Positions 10,311-17,648 of a stretch of DNA of 64,000 nucleotides are shown piece after piece. The stretch is from JAVVTR01 sp036653535. Lineage in GTDB: Bacteria; Bacteroidota; Bacteroidia; Bacteroidales; P3. Numbering within the stretch: position 1 is the first letter of the stretch; each line of letters opens with the position of its first letter. Where the stretch lies: positions 310,001 to 374,000 of the forward strand of contig JAVVTR010000001.1 in the NCBI GenBank assembly GCA_036653535.1, given 5' to 3'. The translations under genes and the position numbers were made by a program. The notes below the pieces were generated by a model. The model did no database searches. It worked only from the letters and a program-made list of their open reading frames with translations, and was not told where the DNA came from.

Positions 10311-11360
10311 ATGCCTATAGACACGAGCCCATCGCAAGTTGCTACTAATGCCTTAGCATCTTTGCCTTTCAGTAATATTATTGGTGGCCCACTCACGGCC
10401 TGTATCGAAGCACAAGCCATGGCTGCCAAAACATCTTGGAATTTTATTCAAGATGTGGGTCTGAACACAGATCCAAAAACAGGAGAAAAGAAAACCGTTA
10501 ATGTATCTTTTCAATTTATTAAAGACGGACGAGTTGCCCAACTCAACATTCCTTTATTAACCATTGTTCCTATTCCTTACATTGCTATACAGTCCATTGA
10601 TATTAGCTTTAAAGCGAATATTAATGCCTCTGCCTCCAACTCTAAGGTGGAAAACGAAAATTCATCCATAGAGGCAGGTTTGGCCGGTTCCACTTCTCTA
10701 AGTTTGGGGCTTTTTAAGGTAAATGCAAATTTTCACGCCAATTATTCCAGTAAAAAAGACTCTACCGCAACACAGGATTCTAAGTATAGTGTAGAATACA
10801 CTATGGATATAGCCGTAAAAGCGGGGCAAGACAGTATGCCAGCTGGTTTAGCAAAAGTTTTAGAGATTCTCGGTAATAGTTTAGATGTTTGTAATCCTTC
10901 TGGAACCTTAGATGTTAACTCCTTAGAATTTAAAGGAAGTCCCAACGACCATGCCATGTTGATTGTAACATACAAAAACAAAGATGGTTTATTTGAACCA
11001 AGTAAAATTCAAATTCCTGGTCAAAAAGGTACGGTAGATGGAGACAATATGATTTTCCAACTTCCAATTCAAGAGGGAAAAACCACTTCCTATATGGTGG
11101 GTGTATCTGGTATAGACAAAAAAGTTATTGTTAAAACTTTAGACACCTATACCGACCAAAAGAATAGAGAATTGGCTCGTATTGAACGTGAAGAAAAAGA
11201 CAAAGAACATCTAAATGCAATGCAGATAGAAATAAAAGACCGTCGGGAGCAAATAGACACGCAACACCAAAAAGAGTTGGAAGCTTCTCAAGAAAGTGTT
11301 CGTAAATTAGAAGAAAAACAGGCTCAAGAAGAGAAAGAGAAACAGGAAAAAAAAGAGTAA
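10311..11360 (+). CDS. DUF2589 family protein with C-terminal coiled coil
   Basis: 349 residues, cytoplasmic by appearance. The N-terminal ~200 residues match the DUF2589 family: FSNIIGGPLTACIEAQAMAA (helix), then VNVSFQFI and the hallmark LNIPLLTIVPIPYIAIQSID leading into amphipathic beta strands (ISFKANINASA). A Ser/Lys/Glu-rich beta region follows, with a Gly-rich turn near residue 220. The last ~70 residues are highly charged and predicted coiled coil (RELARIEREEKDKEHL onward). It opens a five-gene run with gaps of 3 to 39 bases. The family has no established function that I know of. The amphipathic strands suggest membrane or assembly contacts, which is inference. Confidence 0.85.
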   Translation: MPIDTSPSQVATNALASLPFSNIIGGPLTACIEAQAMAAKTSWNFIQDVGLNTDPKTGEKKTVNVSFQFIKDGRVAQLNIPLLTIVPIPYIAIQSIDISFKANINASASNSKVENENSSIEAGLAGSTSLSLGLFKVNANFHANYSSKKDSTATQDSKYSVEYTMDIAVKAGQDSMPAGLAKVLEILGNSLDVCNPSGTLDVNSLEFKGSPNDHAMLIVTYKNKDGLFEPSKIQIPGQKGTVDGDNMIFQLPIQEGKTTSYMVGVSGIDKKVIVKTLDTYTDQKNRELARIEREEKDKEHLNAMQIEIKDRREQIDTQHQKELEASQESVRKLEEKQAQEEKEKQEKKE

Positions 11361-11399
11361 ACGAATAAATAATTATTAATGTAAATTAATCATAAGTAT

Positions 11400-12176
11400 A
11401 TGGCTCAGTTAAGCAAAATTTTAGGTTCCATTCTCAGAGATATGGTATCTGCCCAGCACGAGGCTAATATGTATGCCCTCCAACTTTCCACGGCCTACCA
11501 CCATCAAAACCAAACAACTATTTTACCCCCTCCCGCTGTATGTTTGGGCGAAATGGAGATGATTCTCCATTGTGGATTCACCGGAAATATGGTTACAGGA
11601 GAAGATTACCAAATGGATCAAGCTGCCGTTCTTCGCATTATCCAAGAGCTATCGAATTCTTTATCAGAGATGATGGTATCGAGTATTCTCTCTACTATTC
11701 TTCAAAACAAAGATGATAAGAATTCCAAAAATAGTCCCATTACTGCATTGAAACAGGAAAAAACGTTGCGACATAATTTTGTAACTTATCTGGGCCATAA
11801 ACTTTTAAGCTATCTAAAAACACATAGAGCGGAATTTATAAACATAAATGGAAGCATTGACGAAGATAGCTTAATAGAATGTGTTCTTTTAATTAGTGAT
11901 AAAGAATTTCTTTCTCATTCCGATTTAGAAGAAGTATTTAATAAAGATTCTTCTGGAGAATTACGTAATAAAATCAAAGTCAATCTTAGAGCAAGCATAC
12001 ATTTAATTTTACCGAGACTATTAGCAGAAGTTTCCATACGGCGTTCCAAACAATATTCCTCCATGGATGTGATTGTATCTTCCGAGGAATTATCCAAAAT
12101 GCCAGAGGAATGTGTACAAACATTTCAGCTAAAAATTTCTCCCCGAGATTTACCATCGCAAAATGAAATAGAATAA
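11400..12176 (+). CDS. DUF2589-operon associated protein of unknown function
   Basis: 258 residues, soluble. The N-terminus (LGSILRDMVSAQHEANMYAL) is helical. A segment containing ILPPPAVCLGEMEMILHCGF leads into a second helical region. A protein starting this way commonly sits next to DUF2589 genes, so it is probably a partner subunit. The middle (around residues 130-200) is rich in charged and Ser residues, and the end (VQTFQLKISPRDLPSQ) reads like a beta strand at the edge of a sheet. No catalytic motif is seen. It starts 39 bases after the upstream stop and 20 bases before the next start, so co-transcription is likely. Confidence 0.7.
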   Translation: MAQLSKILGSILRDMVSAQHEANMYALQLSTAYHHQNQTTILPPPAVCLGEMEMILHCGFTGNMVTGEDYQMDQAAVLRIIQELSNSLSEMMVSSILSTILQNKDDKNSKNSPITALKQEKTLRHNFVTYLGHKLLSYLKTHRAEFININGSIDEDSLIECVLLISDKEFLSHSDLEEVFNKDSSGELRNKIKVNLRASIHLILPRLLAEVSIRRSKQYSSMDVIVSSEELSKMPEECVQTFQLKISPRDLPSQNEIE

Positions 12177-12196
12177 TTTCCTAATATTTAAAGAAA

Positions 12197-12853
12197 ATGA
12201 AAAACGAGAAAGAAGAACGAATAAGTAGCCAGGTAATGGAATTAAAGGACTTAATAGCAGGTCCTCTATTAGCCACTATTGATGCCGATTCCATGTCTGC
12301 TCAACGCTATTTAGAATATCTCCTTAAGATATCTTTTGATTCGTATGATTTAATTTCAGGTAAGATGGGGCCCCTACGAATGTTAACTTTCCTTTATCAG
12401 AGTTGCGATTTAACAGGCATACACACCCAATCTATTTGTATTCCCTTGTTAAGTCTAATACCACTGCCTTTACTACAGATACAGGAAGCCGACTTTGATT
12501 TTAATATTCAAGTGTTGGATGCTTCTACTAAAGAAAAACACACTTCTTTTTCTTTTGAAAAAGGACACAGTATTAATAATACGGGAAAGGATTTTAGTAA
12601 GGATACCCGTTTAAGAGTAGCCATAGTTCCTACTTCCAGCGGTAAAGAAAACAAATCGGAAAATCGCCAAAGTAGCCTAAGCACCAATATGAAAGTACAT
12701 GTAAAAATGATGCAAGCGGATATGCCTGGTGGCTTATCTGTCTTGCTCAATAAAGCAGTAAACAATATGGCTACAGAGGTAGCGTATACTCTCCCAAAAA
12801 CCGATGCCGATGCTGCCGATGCTGCCGAAAGCAATATAGAAACCAATAAATAA
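12197..12853 (+). CDS. Second, divergent DUF2589 family protein
   Basis: 218 residues. The DUF2589 pattern is again visible: ELKDLIAGPLLATIDADSM parallels the IGGPLTACIEAQAM of the protein at 10311, and ICIPLLSLIPLPLLQIQEAD parallels its IPLLTIVPIPYIAIQ core. A beta strand (FDFNIQVLDAS) and a basic, Ser-rich linker follow. The segment VHVKMMQADMPGGLSVLLN matches the MDIAVKAGQDSMPAGLAKVLE segment of the first copy, so the two are ancient paralogues. It lacks the long coiled-coil tail. The tail DADAADAAES is low-complexity, encoded by GATGCCGATGCTGCC repeats. A heteromeric assembly with the 10311 protein is plausible but unproven. Confidence 0.8.
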   Translation: MKNEKEERISSQVMELKDLIAGPLLATIDADSMSAQRYLEYLLKISFDSYDLISGKMGPLRMLTFLYQSCDLTGIHTQSICIPLLSLIPLPLLQIQEADFDFNIQVLDASTKEKHTSFSFEKGHSINNTGKDFSKDTRLRVAIVPTSSGKENKSENRQSSLSTNMKVHVKMMQADMPGGLSVLLNKAVNNMATEVAYTLPKTDADAADAAESNIETNK

Positions 12854-12883
12854 AAAAATCTATAAACAATAAAACCAATAAAT

Positions 12884-13138
12884 ATGCAAACGAAAATCCA
12901 AACACCCCCCTTACAAAACAGCGTACCTCCCCAAATTAGTGGAATGAATTGCCCTGTTTGTAAAGGTTTTATCCCTATTAGTATTTATCAACTCTTACAC
13001 GATACTAATATTATATGCCCGCATTGTAGTCTATCCCTTAGTATTAACCACACCCTTTCTCAACCGGCAATGGATGCACTAAAGAAAGTAGAAGAAGCAA
13101 ATAATAGAGTTAGAAAAACAGAAAATTTTAAATTATAA
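12884..13138 (+). CDS. Small zinc ribbon protein of the DUF2589 operon
   Basis: 84 residues. Two Cys pairs, CPVC (near residue 25) and CPHC (near residue 47), are about 20 residues apart and form a treble-clef or zinc-ribbon site. Between them lies a helical stretch (IPISIYQLLHDTNII). The C-terminal third is a short charged helix. There is no enzyme domain, so it is probably an adaptor or nucleic-acid/protein-binding accessory. It lies 30 bases after the second DUF2589 gene and 3 bases before the next gene. Confidence 0.7.
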   Translation: MQTKIQTPPLQNSVPPQISGMNCPVCKGFIPISIYQLLHDTNIICPHCSLSLSINHTLSQPAMDALKKVEEANNRVRKTENFKL

Positions 13139-13141
13139 AAT

Positions 13142-13591
13142 ATGAATATAAAAAAATGTTTATGGATAGTATTAGGTGGTGTAACTCTTTTCTACCCCTC
13201 CTACGTATTTGCTTATGAATCTCCACAAAAAAATAGTATTGAAAAAGCAGATTCCAAGGTGGATAACATAGCCTCTACTGCCTATAGTGTAATTACTAAA
13301 TGGGCCAAAGAAAAAGATGATTTCGTAAAGGATAAGACCCATGCTTACCTCCTTTATAGAAAGGTTCAAAATACAGCAAAAGCAATGGAAATTACACTAA
13401 ATCTTTTTCAAGATCCTAATGTAATTATAGTAGAAGATAAAAACAGTTGTAAATATGAATCCCCTCAGCTGAAAATGTATTATACCGACATAAATAGTAC
13501 GGGGAAAAAGCATACGGTAGCAAGAGTTATACTAATTTTTGATATAAAGGGAAAACAGGAAGTGTATATTCTTGTTTTTCAAAAATCATAG
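13142..13591 (+). CDS. Small secreted protein of unknown function
   Basis: 149 residues, with an N-terminal signal peptide (CLWIVLGGVTLFYPSYVFA, cleavage near residue 24). The mature part has a helical region (VITKWAKEKDDFVKD) and C-terminal beta strands (VARVILIFDI, then EVYILVFQKS). I see no known family. It is the only product of the run that appears exported. This matters because the DUF2589 proteins themselves look cytoplasmic. Confidence 0.6.
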   Translation: MNIKKCLWIVLGGVTLFYPSYVFAYESPQKNSIEKADSKVDNIASTAYSVITKWAKEKDDFVKDKTHAYLLYRKVQNTAKAMEITLNLFQDPNVIIVEDKNSCKYESPQLKMYYTDINSTGKKHTVARVILIFDIKGKQEVYILVFQKS

Positions 13592-13638
13592 CAAAAAAAT
13601 ACAAAACATCGCATTTTTACACAATGAATACAGGCCAA

Positions 13639-13698
13639 TTCCGAAAAGCCTAATAAAAAAAGAGTAGGAAAATAAATTTAATAAAAAGATGAATTTAA
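13639..13698 (+). repeat. Duplicated leader, copy 2 (matches 9513-9567)
   Basis: This is the second copy of the leader described at 9513. The 41-bp identical block is 13658-13698. It places a matching start context (AGTAGGAAAATAAATTTAAT upstream of the ATG) before the gene at 13689. No good -7 box was found ahead of it, so the gene may be read from upstream, or the leader may act on the mRNA. Confidence 0.85.
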
Positions 13699-14426
13699 TA
13701 GAATTATTAAGCACTGATTTTGAGTGCGCAAAACAGCTTATAACAAGTTTGAATCCAAAAGGAAAAACAAGCATAGAAACTACCCCATATCCAGATTTAC
13801 GCCCTTACGAGTTTAAGACAAATGGGGTAAGCTTAATCCATAATAATTACGAACGAGGAGCTATCATTAAAAGTGTTTTATACAATGAATCTGAGAAAAT
13901 GACCTGCTATCAAATTAAAGAAAAAGACGAAAGTACTACCGCTTACGCCATAAGTTTTAATTTTTCTGGCTGTGGAATGGCCTTATTCCTGTATAATAAT
14001 TACTACTATGCCACCCATATTACCACTTCGTCCAACCCAACAGCAAAGAACGGTAAAGACACATGGAAGAATTTTATTGAGCAGAATCCCAACATGGAAT
14101 GTTGTTTTTTTCTACCCCACGTTATTGTTAAAGAAAACATAGAAGGAGAAAATTTATTTGATTTTGCCAATATGGAACTTGCAAATATTCGATCTACTGA
14201 GCCTATAGGAATAATTAAAATCTCTGGATCGGCAATAGAGTGTTTTGCCGGAGGACATATACAATCAACTACATACAATGGATTTTGCTTTTGGCAAATA
14301 TCGCCTAGAAAAGGCATAGATTGTGCTAATAATTGGGGAGAAGATGATTACAATCCTGTATTGTGTGACTTCGAAAAAGATATAGTGATTACGGATAGAA
14401 AACCAAGCGGCGGTTGTCGTTGCTAA
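13689..14426 (+). CDS. Putative Cys-His deamidase-fold protein
   Basis: 245 residues, no signal peptide. The notable feature is a beta hairpin with Cys95 and His110 (SGCGMALFLYNNYYYATHI), a Cys-x14-His arrangement. That is the spacing of the catalytic pair in the CNF1 glutamine deamidase (Cys866/His881) and close to that of CheD. An N-terminal helix precedes a beta-rich region (VSLIHNNY, ITTSSNP, FFLPHVIV). A Trp/Cys-rich C-terminal part (GFCFWQISPRKG, then GGCRC) may bind metal or form disulfides. The gene at 15530 has the same C-x14-H pair. The start is supported by the leader shared with 9558. The deamidase role is inference; overall sequence similarity to CNF1 was not tested. Confidence 0.55.
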   Translation: MNLIELLSTDFECAKQLITSLNPKGKTSIETTPYPDLRPYEFKTNGVSLIHNNYERGAIIKSVLYNESEKMTCYQIKEKDESTTAYAISFNFSGCGMALFLYNNYYYATHITTSSNPTAKNGKDTWKNFIEQNPNMECCFFLPHVIVKENIEGENLFDFANMELANIRSTEPIGIIKISGSAIECFAGGHIQSTTYNGFCFWQISPRKGIDCANNWGEDDYNPVLCDFEKDIVITDRKPSGGCRC

Positions 14427-14455
14427 AATATCTTTTTCTATAAGAATAAAACCTC

Positions 14456-14488
14456 TTACAGACCGCCAAATAAATAGGCGGTCTGTAA
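14456..14488 (+). terminator. Perfect 12-bp hairpin terminator
   Basis: TTACAGACCGCC (14456-14467) pairs perfectly with 14477-14488 around a nine-base AT loop, 30 bases after the stop at 14426. There is no long T tract, but the position and stem strength fit a transcript end. Confidence 0.65.
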
Positions 14489-14503
14489 ATAACAAAACAA
14501 ATT

Positions 14504-14609
14504 ATGGCAAAAATGAATAAATTAGCACCGTTTATCCTGAAATGGAAAGGATAATTTACAGAATGACAACTTGAAAAAAGCCACTAATAACTTGGAGGAG
14601 AGGCTCGAA
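14504..14609 (+). pseudogene. Probable GH108 muramidase N-terminal relic
   Basis: An ATG at 14504 gives only 16 residues (MAKMNKLAPFILKWKG) before TAA. That string closely resembles the start of Bacteroidota GH108 muramidases (consensus like IPFLLKWEGGFVNDP). After the stop, a neighbouring frame continues NDNLKKATNN, which lines up with the NDPxDxGGATN part of the same family. The catalytic Glu in KWEGG is changed to Lys. I read it as a frameshifted, truncated remnant of a lysozyme or spanin-type gene. The match is short, so confidence is modest. Confidence 0.35.
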
Positions 14610-14636
14610 ATTTAGGTTCAATTTTCGGGCCTCTCC
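14597..14636 (+). terminator. Strong hairpin, probable terminator
   Basis: GGAGAGGCTCGAAA (14597-14610) pairs with 14623-14636 with a single wobble and a 12-base loop. It could end transcripts arriving from either strand between the converging genes at 13689 and 14729. Confidence 0.55.
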
Positions 14637-14728
14637 TTTGCATATCTGTCCTTTCCACAAAAGAAGTTTCATTTACTAAGTAGTAAACAAACTACTTACA
14701 AGAGGCAATAATCTCTCTCGATACGCTA

Positions 14729-15217
14729 TTATCGTTTTTTCCCTTTTCGACGAACACCAATAAAAATAAAACGATTGAAAACAGCATCTCTATAGCCTCT
14801 TCCAATAGTTAGTATTTTTCCATCTATTTTAAAACTATTGCCAACTAAAGAAATAACATGCCGTATATTAATAATGCACGATCGATGAATACGTACAAAA
14901 TCTACTTCCGGAAGTTCCTCACCAACTATAGACAAATGAAAAGAAACTATCATACTCCTGTCGCCAGTGAGATAAATTCTACTATAACTCCCTTCTGCCT
15001 CTATCCATAAAATTTCATCCGACATTACTTTGAGGTAATCCTCCCGACACCAAATTAAAAAATACTTTTTATTACCCTGATTCGAATACTCGCTATGGGT
15101 TTCCTCCGGTTGAAAACAGAAAACAAGCTCTTTATTGCTGGATCCTCTAATAATTTGTATCGGTAAATTTTCTAAATTGGCTGGCAATTTAATTACCAAA
15201 CGTTGTTTTTCTTTCAT
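14729..15217 (-). CDS. LytTR-family DNA-binding transcriptional regulator
   Basis: 162 residues. The C-terminal ~95 residues form a LytTR domain: ILWIEAEGSYSRIYLTG, then the strongly typical VDFVRIHRSCIINIRHV and TIGRGYRD. The N-terminal ~55 residues are short and unlike a response-regulator receiver, so there is no phospho-acceptor Asp domain. Stand-alone LytTR proteins of this kind act as local regulators in Bacteroidota. It is divergent from the gene at 15530, and a direct repeat suitable for LytTR binding lies in the shared intergenic region. Control of the flanking effector-like genes and of itself is inferred from position. Confidence 0.85.
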   Translation of the reverse strand: MKEKQRLVIKLPANLENLPIQIIRGSSNKELVFCFQPEETHSEYSNQGNKKYFLIWCREDYLKVMSDEILWIEAEGSYSRIYLTGDRSMIVSFHLSIVGEELPEVDFVRIHRSCIINIRHVISLVGNSFKIDGKILTIGRGYRDAVFNRFIFIGVRRKGKKR

Positions 15218-15269
15218 GTTTAATAGAATTTATAGACAAATAAAGAAAATACTTTTAATACAAAAAAAT

Positions 15270-15301
15270 TGTTTTACAAACGCAACAAATGTTTTACAAA
15301 G
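15270..15301. repeat. Direct repeat, candidate LytTR operator
   Basis: TGTTTTACAAA occurs at 15270-15280 and again at 15290-15300, in the same orientation with a period of 20 bases, about two helical turns. LytTR proteins bind paired direct repeats spaced about two turns apart. The site is about 53 bases upstream of the regulator's start codon and 105-135 bases upstream of the divergent promoter. Confidence 0.5.
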
Positions 15302-15404
15302 AACATAGAAATAAAATTTTGTTGACCATGCTATTTCTTCATATACAAGAAAAATAGCCTATGGAGACCTTGGTGAGAAATTTTCGTTCTTCAAAAAACA
15401 TATT

Positions 15405-15434
15405 TTTGGAGAATCTTTGCTCGCCCTACCTTTG
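15405..15434 (+). promoter_or_regulatory. Bacteroidota promoter for the gene at 15530
   Basis: TTTG (15405-15408) is followed after 18 bases by TACCTTTG (15427-15434), an exact TAnnTTTG -7 box. Transcription should begin near 15441, leaving a leader of about 90 bases. In that leader AGGTAG (15453-15458) and CTACCT (15480-15485) can close a stem-loop containing a small GCTGC/GCAG stem. Confidence 0.7.
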
Positions 15435-15529
15435 TTGTCTAAATTTTATGGATAGGTAGCTGCCAAAAAGCAGTACATAACTACCTGAAAATAAAAAATC
15501 AAAGAGTATAAATTTAAAACACTAAAAAA

Positions 15530-15958
15530 ATGTGTCAAATTAAAAATGTTACCGACAAAAACTGGGAAAATGACGGATTAGAAACCGGAGACTATGTTGT
15601 ATGTAAAAACAAAAAGACTTTTTCTTTTGTAGGAATGTGCAGCTGTAGTGCTATAATTTTCAAAGGGAAACAAGGATACGCTGCCTTCCATTATCCAGCA
15701 GGAGTACTGGTGCATAACAGTAAGGATGAGGATATGGAAAAGTTTTTTGAGGAAATCAAGAGCCTCTTAAATGGAATAGATAAGGTAATATATCATACTC
15801 CAATCGAAATGCCAATGGCTTCCCCTCAATTTACAAAAAAACAAATAATAGACCAAGAAGCCTTGGAGACTTTTTTTAAAACTAAAGGAATAGCAAATTT
15901 TCTTTCCGTAGATACACTTCATGAGCTAATAGATACTTATGAATCTGAGGCTTTTTAA
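15530..15958 (+). CDS. Second putative Cys-His deamidase-fold protein
   Basis: 142 residues, no signal peptide. Residues 35-58 read GMCSCSAIIFKGKQGYAAFH followed by YPAG. Cys39 and His54 are separated by 14 residues on what looks like a beta hairpin, the same geometry as in the 13689 product and as the catalytic pair of CNF1. CheD proteins have a comparable Cys on one strand and His on the next. The C-terminal half is helical and acidic (DEDMEKFFEEIKSLLNGIDK). Unlike the 13689 product it is nearly a minimal single domain. Its own good promoter and divergent LytTR gene suggest separate regulation. A small deamidase or deamidase-like regulator is my reading; no substrate can be named. Confidence 0.55.
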   Translation: MCQIKNVTDKNWENDGLETGDYVVCKNKKTFSFVGMCSCSAIIFKGKQGYAAFHYPAGVLVHNSKDEDMEKFFEEIKSLLNGIDKVIYHTPIEMPMASPQFTKKQIIDQEALETFFKTKGIANFLSVDTLHELIDTYESEAF

Positions 15959-16022
15959 TTTATTGGGCCTTGGGAAATTTATCTAAAGCGATGTAATTTA
16001 GTTGCGATATTGGAATTAAAGA

Positions 16023-16078
16023 AAGCCCATTCGAACTCATCCATGGGATACGAATATACACAAAAAGAGAATGGGCTT
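16023..16078. terminator. Shared hairpin between converging genes
   Basis: AAGCCCATTC (16023-16032) is the inverse complement of 16069-16078, across a 36-base loop that can fold further (CCCATGGG-like core around 16042). It lies between the plus-strand gene ending at 15958 and the minus-strand gene ending at 16101, so it probably ends both. Confidence 0.5.
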
Positions 16079-16100
16079 AGATATAAAAAAACACTTTAAT

Positions 16101-16736
16101 TTATAAAAACAAACGCACTACTTCAAAAGCCTCTGCATACGCTGCGCCCACTTGGACTCCGCGGGTTTTGGCCAAAGAAAAAATAAATTCTTCGGATAAA
16201 TAATCTCGAAACCCTTGCGATTTATATTCTTGTAAAGCGGAAACTTTGGCTTGAATATGACGCTTTTCGAGTTTAATAAAACATTGAGTGTGAAAGGTGA
16301 GATTATTCCATATTAATTCATAACCCAATACTGTTGTGTTTTTAAATGCTCGCAAACCTTCTTGGGCAATAGTGGTATGATCTTGATGAATATCATGAGG
16401 ACTGGGAATAAAAACCATATCAAATTGCATGATTTGGCGAAGTTTAATCAAATCCTCCAAAATCTCTTGACGCACATAATTTAATTTACGCACCTCATAA
16501 TTGAAAACATGTAAATTTTCAGGTTTAATACCCAACTTAGCCGTAGCATTACGAACTTCTGTTTTTAAAATATCTTTAGGAAAACCAGCAGGGACCGAAG
16601 CTTCAGCGGTAGAAAAAGCAGCATAATGTACATTGCGACCTTGTTCTATAAAATAATTTATAGAAGCGCCTAAACCTAATTCGCCATCATCGGTGTGAGG
16701 GGCTAGAATTAGGATGTTTTGTTTATTGTTTAACAT
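16101..16736 (-). CDS. PIG-L/LmbE family deacetylase
   Basis: 211 residues, typical length. The metal-binding signature is present: LAPHTDDGELGLG (His-x-Asp-Asp) near residue 12 and SPHDIHQDHTTI further on, with the third metal-ligand His in the HQDH run. Family members are zinc-dependent N-deacetylases acting on N-acetylglucosaminyl-type sugars. The gene follows the LpxD-like acyltransferase by 2 bases and ends the polysaccharide operon. Together they suggest a sugar that is first deacetylated and then re-acylated, which is inference. Confidence 0.85.
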   Translation of the reverse strand: MLNNKQNILILAPHTDDGELGLGASINYFIEQGRNVHYAAFSTAEASVPAGFPKDILKTEVRNATAKLGIKPENLHVFNYEVRKLNYVRQEILEDLIKLRQIMQFDMVFIPSPHDIHQDHTTIAQEGLRAFKNTTVLGYELIWNNLTFHTQCFIKLEKRHIQAKVSALQEYKSQGFRDYLSEEFIFSLAKTRGVQVGAAYAEAFEVVRLFL

Positions 16737-16738
16737 AT

Positions 16739-17617
16739 TTATATTTTTAATTCTTTTGCAGGATTTCCTACAACCACAGTATTTTCTGCTACATCTCTAA
16801 TAATTACCGCACCCAAACCTAAAAAACTATTTTTCCCAATTTGCATTTTTTCTTTTATACAAACATTGGGAGCAATCCAGGAATTTTTTCCTACAATCAC
16901 ACCTCCACTAAAAACAACTCCTGCTGTAATTAAAGTGTTTTCTTTTATTTCATCATTATGTGCAATATGAACTAAATTATCTATTTTCACATTATCGTCT
17001 ATAATCGTTGTGCCCAATGCCGCTCTATCCACGCATGTGTTTGCTCCAATATGTACATAATTACCAATTTTAATTTTACCAAGTTGAGGAAATGGCTGAG
17101 GCACTCCATTACTATCTCGTTCAAATCCAAATCCAGCTTGCCCTATGATAGCTCCTGATTTTATACAACAATCATGCCCTATTTGAGTTTCGCTTTCTAT
17201 AACTACATTCGCATGAATATACGTTCTATCTCCAATAATAACCTGCGATCCTATATAGCAATTGGCACCAATATAAACTTCTTTTCCTATTTGAACCCCA
17301 ATTTCTACTACAGCGGTAGGATGTATTCCAAATTGTGTTTGCTTGGGAGCAAAAAATTCTTGCAATATACGTAGGTAATCCATCCGAGGATTTTCAGAAA
17401 GAATATGAGGACAGTTTAGTTTACCCGCATACTCCAAAGCAACAATGGCTAAAATTTGGTTGTTTTCAGATAAGAAAATAGCATTTTTTTCACTATATTT
17501 TTTTGCAAAGACAACCGTATTTGGCGTACATTCAGCCAATGTTGAAAATGTTTTTATTTCTAAATCTTCTCCTTGTAAGGGTAGTTTTAAAAATTGGGAA
17601 ATTTGAGAACTTTTCAT
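16739..17617 (-). CDS. LpxD-like sugar N-acyltransferase
   Basis: 292 residues. An N-terminal LpxD-type uridine-binding-like domain (TFSTLAECTPNTVVFAKKYS) is followed from about residue 97 by a left-handed beta helix of hexapeptide repeats (IGKEVYIGANCYIGSQVIIG and on). The catalytic-site region IDNLVHIAHNDEI contains the conserved His pair. It ends VVVGNPAKEL, as in many sugar O- and N-acyltransferases. It is shorter than housekeeping LpxD (about 340 residues), and its neighbours are glycan genes. A dedicated surface-polysaccharide acyltransferase is therefore more likely than lipid A synthesis. Confidence 0.75.
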   Translation of the reverse strand: MKSSQISQFLKLPLQGEDLEIKTFSTLAECTPNTVVFAKKYSEKNAIFLSENNQILAIVALEYAGKLNCPHILSENPRMDYLRILQEFFAPKQTQFGIHPTAVVEIGVQIGKEVYIGANCYIGSQVIIGDRTYIHANVVIESETQIGHDCCIKSGAIIGQAGFGFERDSNGVPQPFPQLGKIKIGNYVHIGANTCVDRAALGTTIIDDNVKIDNLVHIAHNDEIKENTLITAGVVFSGGVIVGKNSWIAPNVCIKEKMQIGKNSFLGLGAVIIRDVAENTVVVGNPAKELKI

Positions 17618-17648
17618 AAAATTTATTATTTATATAGGCTCCGCACGT

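Noticed and set aside
13586..13774. A 62-codon minus-strand frame covering the duplicated leader
   Set aside because: It is antisense to the leader and start of the gene at 13689, and its translation is a hydrophobic, Phe-rich shadow.
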